Origin: Nitrososphaerota archaeon
GTDB taxonomy: Archaea; Thermoproteota; Nitrososphaeria; Nitrososphaerales; UBA183
Length of the DNA stretch: 5,460 nt
Direction: 5' to 3'
Assembly: GCA_027886925.1 (NCBI GenBank)
Contig: JAPCJN010000102.1
Coordinates: 1,969-7,428, forward strand
Numbering within the stretch: the stretch's first letter is position 1; every line of letters begins with the position of its first letter. This document shows positions 1 through 5,460 of this stretch, in pieces. Both the position numbers and the translations under genes were made by a program. The notes under the pieces are model-generated. The model was not told the DNA's origin. It made no database searches and worked only from the letters and a program-made list of their open reading frames with translations.

Positions 1-861
1 GGCTCTTGGCCGTTTGACCAGTTCGAACTTCCGGGGTACGCAGACCGCATCGTCGCTTACATGCTCAAGGCCTCGAAGGAGGCGAAGCAGCACACGAGCT
101 GGGTCGACCCGCAACAGGGATACGAAGCGGCCCTCGAGAGGTTCGTCAGGTCGATCCTGAAGCGGGGAAGAGAGAACCCGTTCTTGGCAGACTTTCTTAC
201 CTTTGAGGAAAGGGTGGCCTCCTTCGGGATCCTCAACTCCCTTTCCCAGCTCGTCCTCAAGCTCACCTCGCCAGGCGTCCCTGACGTCTATCAGGGTACC
301 GAAGTCTGGGACTTTAGCCTCGTCGACCCCGACAACAGGAGGCGAGTCGACTTCTCGAAGCGGTCGACTATGCTCGACGAGCTGGACCGCGGAGCGGAGA
401 CGGCAGGGGAAGAAGGGCTCGCTGGCTTCGCATCGAGGCTGATGAGCCATCCCGAAGATGGCCGTGTGAAGATGTTTGTCCTCAGCCGAACCCTCGCATA
501 CCGTCGAAGACATCTCGACCTGTTCACGAAAGGCGACTACGCTTCTGTCCAGTGCGTAGGCCCGAGGAAGCACCATGTGTGCGCCTTCTCGAGGAGATCA
601 CGCGAAGAGAGCGTCCTGGTGATAGCCCCCCGTTTCTTCGCTGTCCTTGGAGCCGAAAAGTGGCCGCTCGTCGATTCGGAGCGGGTCTGGAGCGGGACGA
701 GGCTCCTGATGGGGGAAGGGCCACCCGCGAAGTACCGCGACCTATTCACAGGGAAGCAGGTCGAGACGACCTGCGAGGGCAAGGATCGTTGGGTCGACCT
801 TGAGGAAACGTTGAAGATGTTCCCTGTAGCCATCCTGCATGACGGCACATCAGGGATGTAA
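1..861 (+). CDS. treY: Maltooligosyl trehalose synthase (TreY), C-terminal part, 5' end outside window
   Basis: TreY is a cytosolic GH13 enzyme that rearranges the reducing-end alpha-1,4 bond of maltooligosaccharides or glucan to an alpha,alpha-1,1 bond, giving maltooligosyltrehalose; TreZ then frees trehalose. The frame is open from base 1, so the gene begins off the left edge; the ATG at 61 is internal because conserved sequence (GSWPFDQFELPGYADRI) precedes it. Seen here: KEAKQHTSW (window codons 26-34), LKLTSPGVPDVYQGTE (codons 86-101) and WDFSLVDPDNRR (103-114), all hallmarks of TreY rather than other GH13 enzymes. The end, with LFTGKQVE and FPVAIL, is the usual C-terminal beta domain. 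Family members are about 700-770 residues, so these 286 codons are roughly the last 40 percent; the catalytic residues lie mostly outside. The frame shows no breaks. The TAA stop overlaps the end of the convergent glgE by 12 bp. TreZ would be expected nearby but is not in view. Confidence 0.95.
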   Translation, partial: GSWPFDQFELPGYADRIVAYMLKASKEAKQHTSWVDPQQGYEAALERFVRSILKRGRENPFLADFLTFEERVASFGILNSLSQLVLKLTSPGVPDVYQGTEVWDFSLVDPDNRRRVDFSKRSTMLDELDRGAETAGEEGLAGFASRLMSHPEDGRVKMFVLSRTLAYRRRHLDLFTKGDYASVQCVGPRKHHVCAFSRRSREESVLVIAPRFFAVLGAEKWPLVDSERVWSGTRLLMGEGPPAKYRDLFTGKQVETTCEGKDRWVDLEETLKMFPVAILHDGTSGM

Positions 862-2892
862 AAGACCGGACGCCTGTTGCCCTTGAAGCTGGAGGATGTG
901 GGCAGGTTCGTCGCTCGGATCGAGCCTCACATAGTTGGTACCCTTCCACTCGAACTCCTTCTTCGTCACCAGGTCGATGACGGTGAAGGAGCGCGTCGGA
1001 TCTAGCCCTATCTCCGTCAGCGGGACGGAGACCATCGCTTCATGGGCGCGAACAGGGTCGAGGTTGACCGCTACGAAGATGACGTTCGACCTGTCCTGGG
1101 TCCACTTCCCATAGAAGAAGACGTTTTCGTTGGTCGACTCCAGGAGGCGCAGGTTCTTTGTGAGATGGAGTGCGGGGTTGTTCCTGCGTATCTCGTTGAC
1201 CTTGGTAATGAAGTCCTTGATGTTCCCCCGTCTGTCCCAGTCCCATACCTTGTACTGGTACTTCTCAGAGTCGAGATACTCCTCCGATCCCTCCTCTACC
1301 GGCCTGTTCTCGCACAGCTCGAAGCCGTTGTAGATCCCGTAAAGGGACGAGAGGGTCGCCGCCAGGACCAGCCGTATCTTGAACGCGTTTCTTCCGCCGC
1401 GCTGGAGGTACTCGGAGAGTATGTCCGGCGTGTTGGTGAAGAGGTTCCCTGCGAAGTATTCGGAGGCTTCCGACGTGACGAACTCGTCGAGGAAACCTCT
1501 GAGCTCGGCCTGCGTGTTTTTCCATGTGAAGTAGGTGTACGATTCGTCGAACCCGACCTTCGCCAAGAGCCTCGTCAGCTTAGGACGTGTAAAGGCCTCC
1601 GCAAGGAAGATGACCCCCGGGTATCTTTCCTTCACTTGGCCGATCATCCACTCCCAGAACCCGGGGGGCTTCGTGTGCGGGTTGTCAACGCGGAACGTCT
1701 TCACCCCTTTCTCGACCCAAAAGAGGACGACGCGCAGCGCCTCTTCCCACAACCCTTTCCAGTTCTCACCGTCGAACCGCAACGGGTAGATGTCGAAGTA
1801 CTTCTTCGGGGGGTTCTCGGCATATCTTATCGTCCCGTCGCTCCTGTGGAAGAACCATTCTGGGTGCTCCTTCACGTAGGGATGGTCGGGCGAACATTGT
1901 AGGGCGAGATCGATGGCCACCTCCATGCCCATCCCCTTCGCCGCCTCGAGGAAATGCTGAAAGTCGCCCATCGTCCCCAGTTCGGGATTCAGTGTGGTGT
2001 GCCCCCCCTCCTCGCTGCCTATGGCCCAGGGGCTTCCAGGGTCGCCCTCCCTCGCGTTCGCGGAGTTGTTCTTTCCTCTCCTGTTCGTGCGCCCTATCGG
2101 GTGGATTGGCGGAAGGTAGACGACGTCGAACCCCATCGATCGAATCTCTGGAAGCCTCCTTTCGCAGTCCTTGAAGGTCGCGCCCCTTTCCGGAACAGTC
2201 CCCTGGGAGCGATGAAACATCTCGTACCAGGCGGCGAAGCGCGCCTCGCCGCGGCCGACGACGACGCGGAGCGTCCTGTGCGAGGTCTGCTCTCTCGGCG
2301 GCGAATAAGCCTCCAGGAGCTGCGCTAGCCTCGGCGCCTTTGCTAACCCAAGCGCGCGTTCTTCGTTGGCCCCTCTCATCGCTTCGAGGAGCTGCGAGAG
2401 TTCAAGTCGTTCCGGTCCGACGGCTTTCTGCATCGACTCCTCGACCAGCCGGTGAAGGCCTCGGATGTCGACCGACACGTCTTCTCCTGCCTCCGCCCAC
2501 TTTTCGAGCGCGTGAAGAGCCGTGGCGAACGCGTCCGTCCAGGCTTGTATGGTGTATTCGTGGATGCCGACCTCTTCGAGGACGAACCTGCCCACCCAGC
2601 GGTCGTTGTCGTAATACGACATTGGAACCTCCTTCCAAGCGTCGGACCCTGCCTTCCGGTGCTTGAGCGAGGCCCTAATCTCGTCCTTGCCGTACCTGAA
2701 GATGTCTGCCCACACCTCGAAGGTGTCTCCGACCGAGCGCTTCACTGGAAAACGGCCGCAGTCCAACTCTGGGAATACGTTCTCGATGGTTATGGACCTG
2801 AGGTGAAATGAGGGAGAAGCTCTCTTTGGAGTGGATGCTCGCGCTTGACTTGACGATGCGCGAGGATTGACATCGTTCGGCGCCAGGCCCAA
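850..2892 (-). CDS. glgE: Alpha-1,4-glucan:maltose-1-phosphate maltosyltransferase (GlgE)
   Basis: GlgE (GH13_3) transfers maltosyl units from alpha-maltose-1-phosphate to the non-reducing end of alpha-1,4-glucan, releasing phosphate. At 680 residues it has full family length. The family start (ITIENVFPELDCGRFPVKR, residues 34-52) opens the N-terminal beta domain; a helical stretch covers about 120-205; the GH13 barrel runs about 205-580; a beta C-terminal domain ends the protein. YAENPPKKY (357-365) and FRVDNPHTKP (400-409) are diagnostic of GlgE. The likely nucleophile is D403, the acid/base E432 (FLAEAF) and the third acid D490 (FTNTPDIL); the 29- and 87-residue spacings agree with the Streptomyces enzyme as I recall it (D394, E423, D480). 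N360, K363, Y365 and N404 match its phosphate-pocket residues. The TTG at 2892 is the only canonical start: an in-frame TAG lies at 2916-2914 and the next start-type codon is L43, inside the conserved motif. It lies 7 bp after glgB. No TreS or maltokinase is visible. Confidence 0.96.
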   Translation of the reverse strand: MGLAPNDVNPRASSSQARASTPKRASPSFHLRSITIENVFPELDCGRFPVKRSVGDTFEVWADIFRYGKDEIRASLKHRKAGSDAWKEVPMSYYDNDRWVGRFVLEEVGIHEYTIQAWTDAFATALHALEKWAEAGEDVSVDIRGLHRLVEESMQKAVGPERLELSQLLEAMRGANEERALGLAKAPRLAQLLEAYSPPREQTSHRTLRVVVGRGEARFAAWYEMFHRSQGTVPERGATFKDCERRLPEIRSMGFDVVYLPPIHPIGRTNRRGKNNSANAREGDPGSPWAIGSEEGGHTTLNPELGTMGDFQHFLEAAKGMGMEVAIDLALQCSPDHPYVKEHPEWFFHRSDGTIRYAENPPKKYFDIYPLRFDGENWKGLWEEALRVVLFWVEKGVKTFRVDNPHTKPPGFWEWMIGQVKERYPGVIFLAEAFTRPKLTRLLAKVGFDESYTYFTWKNTQAELRGFLDEFVTSEASEYFAGNLFTNTPDILSEYLQRGGRNAFKIRLVLAATLSSLYGIYNGFELCENRPVEEGSEEYLDSEKYQYKVWDWDRRGNIKDFITKVNEIRRNNPALHLTKNLRLLESTNENVFFYGKWTQDRSNVIFVAVNLDPVRAHEAMVSVPLTEIGLDPTRSFTVIDLVTKKEFEWKGTNYVRLDPSDEPAHILQLQGQQASGLLHP

Positions 2893-2909
2893 GCCCCCCT
2901 CAAGCCTCC
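2893..2909 (-). promoter_or_regulatory. Ribosome binding site region of glgE, overlapping the glgB stop
   Basis: Read on the minus strand, a GGAGG (2909-2905) lies 12 nt before the TTG at 2892, and a second purine block GAGGGGGG (2901-2894) starts inside the glgB TGA stop and leaves 5 nt between its GAGG and the TTG. Either could pair with the 16S 3' end; the closer one has the better spacing. The site sits inside the last codons of glgB, so glgE translation is probably coupled to glgB. It supports TTG 2892 as the true start. Confidence 0.55.
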
Positions 2910-5032
2910 GGAGCTAGGACGAGGATCGCCAAAGGGGGTAGGGTCAAGACGACCGACCGGGGCCTGCTGTTCCAGGGGACAGGAGTCGAGCGGACCCCGC
3001 CCATATTGCCCATGCCGCTTCCCCCATATTCGGCGGCGTCGCTGTTGAGGATCTCCCGGTAGAAGCCTTCGCTCGGGACGCCAACACGGTAGTTGAACCT
3101 GGGGACCGGGGTCATGTTGGCCGCGACCAGGAGCTGTCGTCCTTGACGCGACCTTCTCAGGAAGGTGATCACAGACTGCTGGTTGTCTTGGAAATCGACC
3201 CATTCAAAGCCTTGGCTCGAGAAGTCGAGCTCGTTCAACTCCTCCCGGTCGCGATACAGGCGGTTTAGGTCCTGAACGAAGAGCGACAGCTTGGCGTGCA
3301 TCGGCTGGCCGGCGAGTTCCCAGTCGAGGCTCTTCCTAAAGTCCCATTCGTCCCACTGCCCGAACTCCCCTCCCATGAACAAGTGCTTCTTGCCAGGGTG
3401 CGTGAACATGTATCCGTAGCAGAGACGCAGGTTCGCGAACTTTTGCCAGACGTCACCCGGCATCTTGCTCAACATGGACCTCTTGCCATAGACTACTTCG
3501 TCGTGCGACAGCACCAGGATGAACTTCTCGGTGAAGGCGTACCAGAGGCTGAACGTGAGGGCGCGCTGGTGGTATTTCCTGTAGATGGGGTCGTTTGAGA
3601 AGTAGTCGAGCGTGTCGTGCATCCATCCCATGTTCCACTTTAGGTCGAAACCGAGCCCCGACTCCTCCACGGGTTTGGTGACCCCCTCCCACGCAGTGGA
3701 CTCCTCCGCGACCATGGTCGCGCCTGGTCGGTGAGCGTGCACCGCCTGATCCAACTCCTTGAGGAACCTGATCGTCTCGAGGTTCTCCCTTCCTCCCCGC
3801 TCGTTGGGAGCCCATTGGCCAGGGCCCCTCGCGTAGTCAAGATAGAGCATGGACGCCACCGCGTCGAGCCGCAGGCCGTCGACGTGGTATCTTTCGAGCC
3901 AGAAGATGGCGTTGGAGATCAGGAACGTCCTCACCTCGTTCCTGGAGTAGTTGAAGATGAGCGTGCCCCACTCTGGATGGACGCCCTTTTGAGGGTCCGC
4001 GTGCTCGTACAGGTGAGTCCCGTCAAAGAGCGCGAGCCCGTGGTCGTCCTTCGGAAAGTGCGCGGGGACCCAGTCGAGTATGACGCCGATCCCGTCCTGA
4101 TGGCACCTGTCGACAAAGTACATGAAGTCAGCCGGCTCCCCGAACCTGGAAGTAGGCGCATAATAGTTGACGACCTGATAGCCCCAAGAGTCGTCAAGCG
4201 GGTGCTCCATCACCGGCATCAACTCTACGTGGGTGAAGCCGAGCCGCTTCACATATGGTATCAAGCTGTCCGCTAGCTCGCGGTAGGAGAGATAGGAGGA
4301 ACGCCCTTCCTTCATCGCCTTTTTCCACGAGCCCAGGTGGACCTCGTAGACAGAGGTGGGCCCTTCTGAGGCGGCCTCCTTGGCTCTCGCCTCCATCCAG
4401 CTCCCGTCTCCCCACTCGTATCCGTCCAAGTCGACGACGACCGCGGCCGTGTCCGGCCTGAGCTGTGCGCGGAACGCGTAGGGGTCTGTCTTGAGAAGCA
4501 CCTTGTCGTCGGGCTTTGACTTGATCGCGAACTTGTAGAGTTCCCCGGGACGCAGCCGCGGCATAAAGAGCTCCCACACCCCGCTCTCGCCTCGGCTGGA
4601 CATGGGGTGCGCGCCGACCACCCAATGGTCGAAGTCTCCCACGACGCTCACGGACCTCGCGTTCGGCGCCCAGACCACGAACTGGACTCCTTCGACCCCC
4701 TCCCGGTTGAGCACATGGGCGCCCATCTTCTCGAAGCTCCTTCGGTGGGTGCCTTCGCTGATGAGATGGAGGTCGTAGTCTGTCATGTAGGGTTTGAACG
4801 AATAGGGGTCCTCGCGCACCTCCTCGTAGCCGCTGTCGTCGATGAAAGAGATGGTGTACTTCGGCGACCTCGGCGCCGGATCAATCCTCGCCTCGTAGAA
4901 ACCTACTCCGTTGACCTGTTCCATCGGCCTCCTTCCGTCGCCGAACGTCACCCAGGCCTTCACCGCCCTCGGCAGGTAGGCTCGAATCCAGAGGATGTCT
5001 CTTCCATCCGACCGTTGGACCCTCGGACCCAA
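2900..5032 (-). CDS. glgB: 1,4-alpha-glucan branching enzyme (GlgB); N-terminus probably extends upstream
   Basis: GlgB cuts an alpha-1,4-glucan chain and rejoins it by an alpha-1,6 bond, creating branches in glycogen; it is cytosolic. The 710 residues hold an N1 beta domain (about 1-100), a CBM48 domain (about 112-205: VQFVVWAPNARSVSVVGDF), the GH13_9 barrel (about 225-600) and a C-terminal beta domain (about 610-708, with LNSDAAEYGGSG and LTLPPLA). Hallmarks include YEVHLGSW (229-236), HPLDDSWGYQ (277-286) and FMGGEFGQWDEW (552-563). Catalytic residues are D390 (VDGLRLDAV), E443 (MVAEEST) and D511 (LSHDEV); the spacings of 53 and 121 equal those of E. coli D405, E458 and D526. The TTG at 5032 is the farthest upstream canonical in-frame start, but it has no visible ribosome binding site and falls inside the family's N-terminal D-P-F-x-x-L-G-like motif, so it is probably not the real start (see the 5033-5142 entry). 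First gene of the glgB-glgE operon. Confidence 0.95.
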   Translation of the reverse strand: MGPRVQRSDGRDILWIRAYLPRAVKAWVTFGDGRRPMEQVNGVGFYEARIDPAPRSPKYTISFIDDSGYEEVREDPYSFKPYMTDYDLHLISEGTHRRSFEKMGAHVLNREGVEGVQFVVWAPNARSVSVVGDFDHWVVGAHPMSSRGESGVWELFMPRLRPGELYKFAIKSKPDDKVLLKTDPYAFRAQLRPDTAAVVVDLDGYEWGDGSWMEARAKEAASEGPTSVYEVHLGSWKKAMKEGRSSYLSYRELADSLIPYVKRLGFTHVELMPVMEHPLDDSWGYQVVNYYAPTSRFGEPADFMYFVDRCHQDGIGVILDWVPAHFPKDDHGLALFDGTHLYEHADPQKGVHPEWGTLIFNYSRNEVRTFLISNAIFWLERYHVDGLRLDAVASMLYLDYARGPGQWAPNERGGRENLETIRFLKELDQAVHAHRPGATMVAEESTAWEGVTKPVEESGLGFDLKWNMGWMHDTLDYFSNDPIYRKYHQRALTFSLWYAFTEKFILVLSHDEVVYGKRSMLSKMPGDVWQKFANLRLCYGYMFTHPGKKHLFMGGEFGQWDEWDFRKSLDWELAGQPMHAKLSLFVQDLNRLYRDREELNELDFSSQGFEWVDFQDNQQSVITFLRRSRQGRQLLVAANMTPVPRFNYRVGVPSEGFYREILNSDAAEYGGSGMGNMGGVRSTPVPWNSRPRSVVLTLPPLAILVLAPEA

Positions 5033-5142
5033 TATGGCGGAAGGGTTAGGCTCCTCGAATCCGACTACCCTTTCTACCTCCTCGGCGGCGGCCCCAAGCG
5101 ATGTGGTCAGCGAGAAGGCCCCCGGCTCAAGCCTCTTTTCAT
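5033..5142 (-). other. glgB: Probable N-terminal coding sequence of glgB, out of frame with its likely ATG
   Basis: The glgB frame stays open upstream of 5032 to a TAA at 5167-5165. Its translation includes EVERVVGFEEPNPSAILGP, which lines up with the start of E. coli GlgB (VINALIAGHFADPFSVLGM), so this stretch looks translated. Yet the in-frame codons from 5164 to 5033 include no ATG, GTG or TTG; CTG at 5161 and 5110 are the only near matches. An ATG at 5142-5140 is one base out of frame and read as is gives only 11 codons (MKRGLSRGPSR, then TGA). One extra A in the A4 run at 5139-5136, or one extra G in the G5 run further on, would join it to glgB as MKKRLEPGAFSLTTSLG or a close variant. 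An assembly indel is the simplest reading; CTG initiation or a real frameshift are alternatives. Confidence 0.6.
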
Positions 5143-5164
5143 GGTCTTTTTGTCTCGGCAGATG

Positions 5165-5187
5165 TTATAGCTTAAGGACTTTCTTCT
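5165..5187 (-). promoter_or_regulatory. Putative archaeal BRE/TATA promoter of the glgB-glgE operon
   Basis: On the minus strand the purine-rich GAAGAAAG is followed by TTAAGCTATAA (5175-5165), and 22 nt later comes the ATG at 5142. If transcription starts at or next to that A, the AT-rich box covers about -33 to -23, where archaeal TATA boxes sit, giving a leaderless mRNA. There is no Shine-Dalgarno sequence in the 22 nt, in line with leaderless initiation. No clear bacterial -35/-10 pair is evident. The assignment rests on pattern and spacing only. Confidence 0.5.
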
Positions 5188-5202
5188 AATCGGCTGATAC
5201 CG

Positions 5203-5210
5203 TTAAGATA
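5203..5210 (+). promoter_or_regulatory. Weak TATA-like box facing the transposase gene
   Basis: TTAAGATA on the plus strand is the only AT-rich box of the right kind between the divergent glgB promoter and the transposase start at 5281. A start site about 25 nt downstream would leave a leader of roughly 45-50 nt, mostly pyrimidine-rich (about 5219-5246, ttctttgtctatctctcttg). Apart from this box, that tract and the inverted repeats listed separately, I see nothing in the intergenic region 5143-5280. It could equally be chromosomal sequence left of an insertion. Confidence 0.25.
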
Positions 5211-5257
5211 GCTGGTTGAGTTCTTTGTCTATCTCTCTTGTTTTGATGGTTGAACGA

Positions 5258-5308
5258 CCTTCAGGGCATACCGCACGTATGTGAACCCATACAATACGCT
5301 TCTGAAGG
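5258..5308. repeat. Nested inverted repeats around the transposase start codon
   Basis: A 7-bp outer inverted repeat, CCTTCAG (5258-5264) and CTGAAGG (5302-5308), encloses three short arms: CATAC (5267-5271), GTATG (5277-5281) and CATAC (5288-5292). The middle arm can pair with the left one (5-nt loop) or the right one (6-nt loop) but not both. The first base of the GTG start codon (5281) belongs to the middle arm. Such structure could limit translation of the transposase or be part of the element's end; chance is possible because the arms are short. Confidence 0.4.
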
Positions 5309-5460
5309 CCGTCCAGGATGCTCACGTCTTCAAGAGGAATAAAATTCCTCTGGAGACAAAGGTCGTTGCCTCCCTGCTCTACTTGTCTGGACTATCCTAC
5401 CGAGGGATGACCTACCAGACCCGTTTGATAGGGGCGAGCCACGTCTCCGTCTTCAACTGG
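5281..5460 (+). CDS. Putative DDE-type transposase, N-terminal fragment cut by the window edge
   Basis: The frame opens after a TGA at 5251-5253; GTG at 5281 is the only canonical start before conserved-looking sequence, since the ATG at 5279 runs straight into TGA. Sixty codons are visible, starting VNPYNTLLKAVQDAHVFKRN and then a segment, KVVASLLYLSGLSYRGMTYQ, followed by LIGASHVSVFNW. The pattern of a short basic lead, L-x-Y-x-x-G-L-S-Y-R and then G-x-S-H-x-x-V-x-x-W is that of the N-terminal helix-turn-helix DNA-binding part of transposases common in archaeal genomes; the catalytic acidic residues would follow beyond the window, so the IS family cannot be fixed. There is no obvious Shine-Dalgarno sequence before the GTG. 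It is divergent from glgB and unrelated in function. It could be an intact gene or a remnant. Confidence 0.65.
   Translation, partial: MNPYNTLLKAVQDAHVFKRNKIPLETKVVASLLYLSGLSYRGMTYQTRLIGASHVSVFNW

Larger units (their letters stand above)
5258..5460 (+). mobile_element. Left part of a putative insertion sequence, continuing beyond the window
   Basis: The transposase-like ORF at 5281 implies an element whose right end lies past 5460. The left boundary is not resolved: I chose the first arm of the inverted repeat as a provisional edge. Without the right end, terminal inverted repeats and a target duplication cannot be recognised. It sits upstream of and divergent from the glgB operon, and does not interrupt a recognisable gene. 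Confidence 0.4.

Noticed and set aside
1042..1902. A 286-codon open frame on the plus strand opposite glgE.
   Set aside because: It lies wholly antisense to a clear GlgE barrel and its translation shows no recognisable domain; long antisense frames are expected in GC-rich coding DNA.
3731..4276. A 181-codon plus-strand open frame, and a similar 187-codon one at 4607-5170.
   Set aside because: Both are mostly antisense to glgB, with compositions typical of shadow frames and no family resemblance.
5032..5170. Reading the plus-strand frame ending near 5170 as a small gene in the intergenic region.
   Set aside because: Its bulk overlaps glgB and its upstream extension; the only unusual signal there, homology-like GlgB sequence, is on the minus strand.
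5219..5246. Pyrimidine-rich tract considered as an archaeal poly-T terminator on the plus strand.
   Set aside because: No plus-strand gene ends before it, and the T runs are short and broken by other bases; it more likely lies in the transposase leader or at the element edge.
1..5460. Search for CRISPR arrays, tRNA or rRNA genes, tandem repeats or an unknown defence or novel system.
   Set aside because: No regularly spaced repeats, no recognisable RNA gene and no unexplained gene-sized region were found; nearly all of 1-5142 is accounted for by three known enzyme families.

Overview
The window carries three storage-carbohydrate genes and the left part of a transposase gene. The DNA is GC-rich, Arg is often encoded by AGG, and the open frame of every gene with a visible 5' end begins at TTG or GTG rather than ATG. 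A TATA-like box sits 22 nt from an ATG with no room for a 5' leader, which is the layout of an archaeal leaderless promoter. I therefore favour an archaeon, possibly a Thaumarchaeota- or Thermoplasmatota-like lineage, but this is an inference and a bacterial host is not excluded.

Layout. Positions 1-861 (+) encode the C-terminal 286 codons of TreY (maltooligosyl trehalose synthase), cut by the left edge. It converges on, and overlaps by 12 bp, a minus-strand pair. The second gene of that pair is glgE (850-2892), a GH13 maltosyltransferase using alpha-maltose-1-phosphate. The first is glgB (2900-5032, with coding sequence probably continuing to about 5142), the 1,4-alpha-glucan branching enzyme. 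Only 7 bp separate the two, so they form an operon running right to left. Positions 5143-5280 are intergenic and hold the likely operon promoter. From 5281 (+) a divergent partial ORF resembles the N-terminal helix-turn-helix part of an archaeal-type transposase.

How the genes work together. By family knowledge, GlgE elongates alpha-1,4-glucan from maltose-1-phosphate and GlgB adds alpha-1,6 branches, together making a glycogen-like polymer. TreY converts the reducing end of such glucans to a trehalosyl unit, which TreZ (not in the window) would release as trehalose. The locus thus joins synthesis of a glucan to its conversion to trehalose. TreS, maltokinase and GlgA/GlgC/GlgM are not visible here, so the maltose-1-phosphate source is unknown.

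The most notable anomaly is the glgB start. Family-conserved N-terminal sequence continues in frame upstream of the only canonical in-frame start (TTG at 5032). No ATG, GTG or TTG precedes it in frame, while an ATG perfectly placed for leaderless initiation lies one base out of frame next to short A and G runs. This points to an indel, either an assembly error or a real frameshift.
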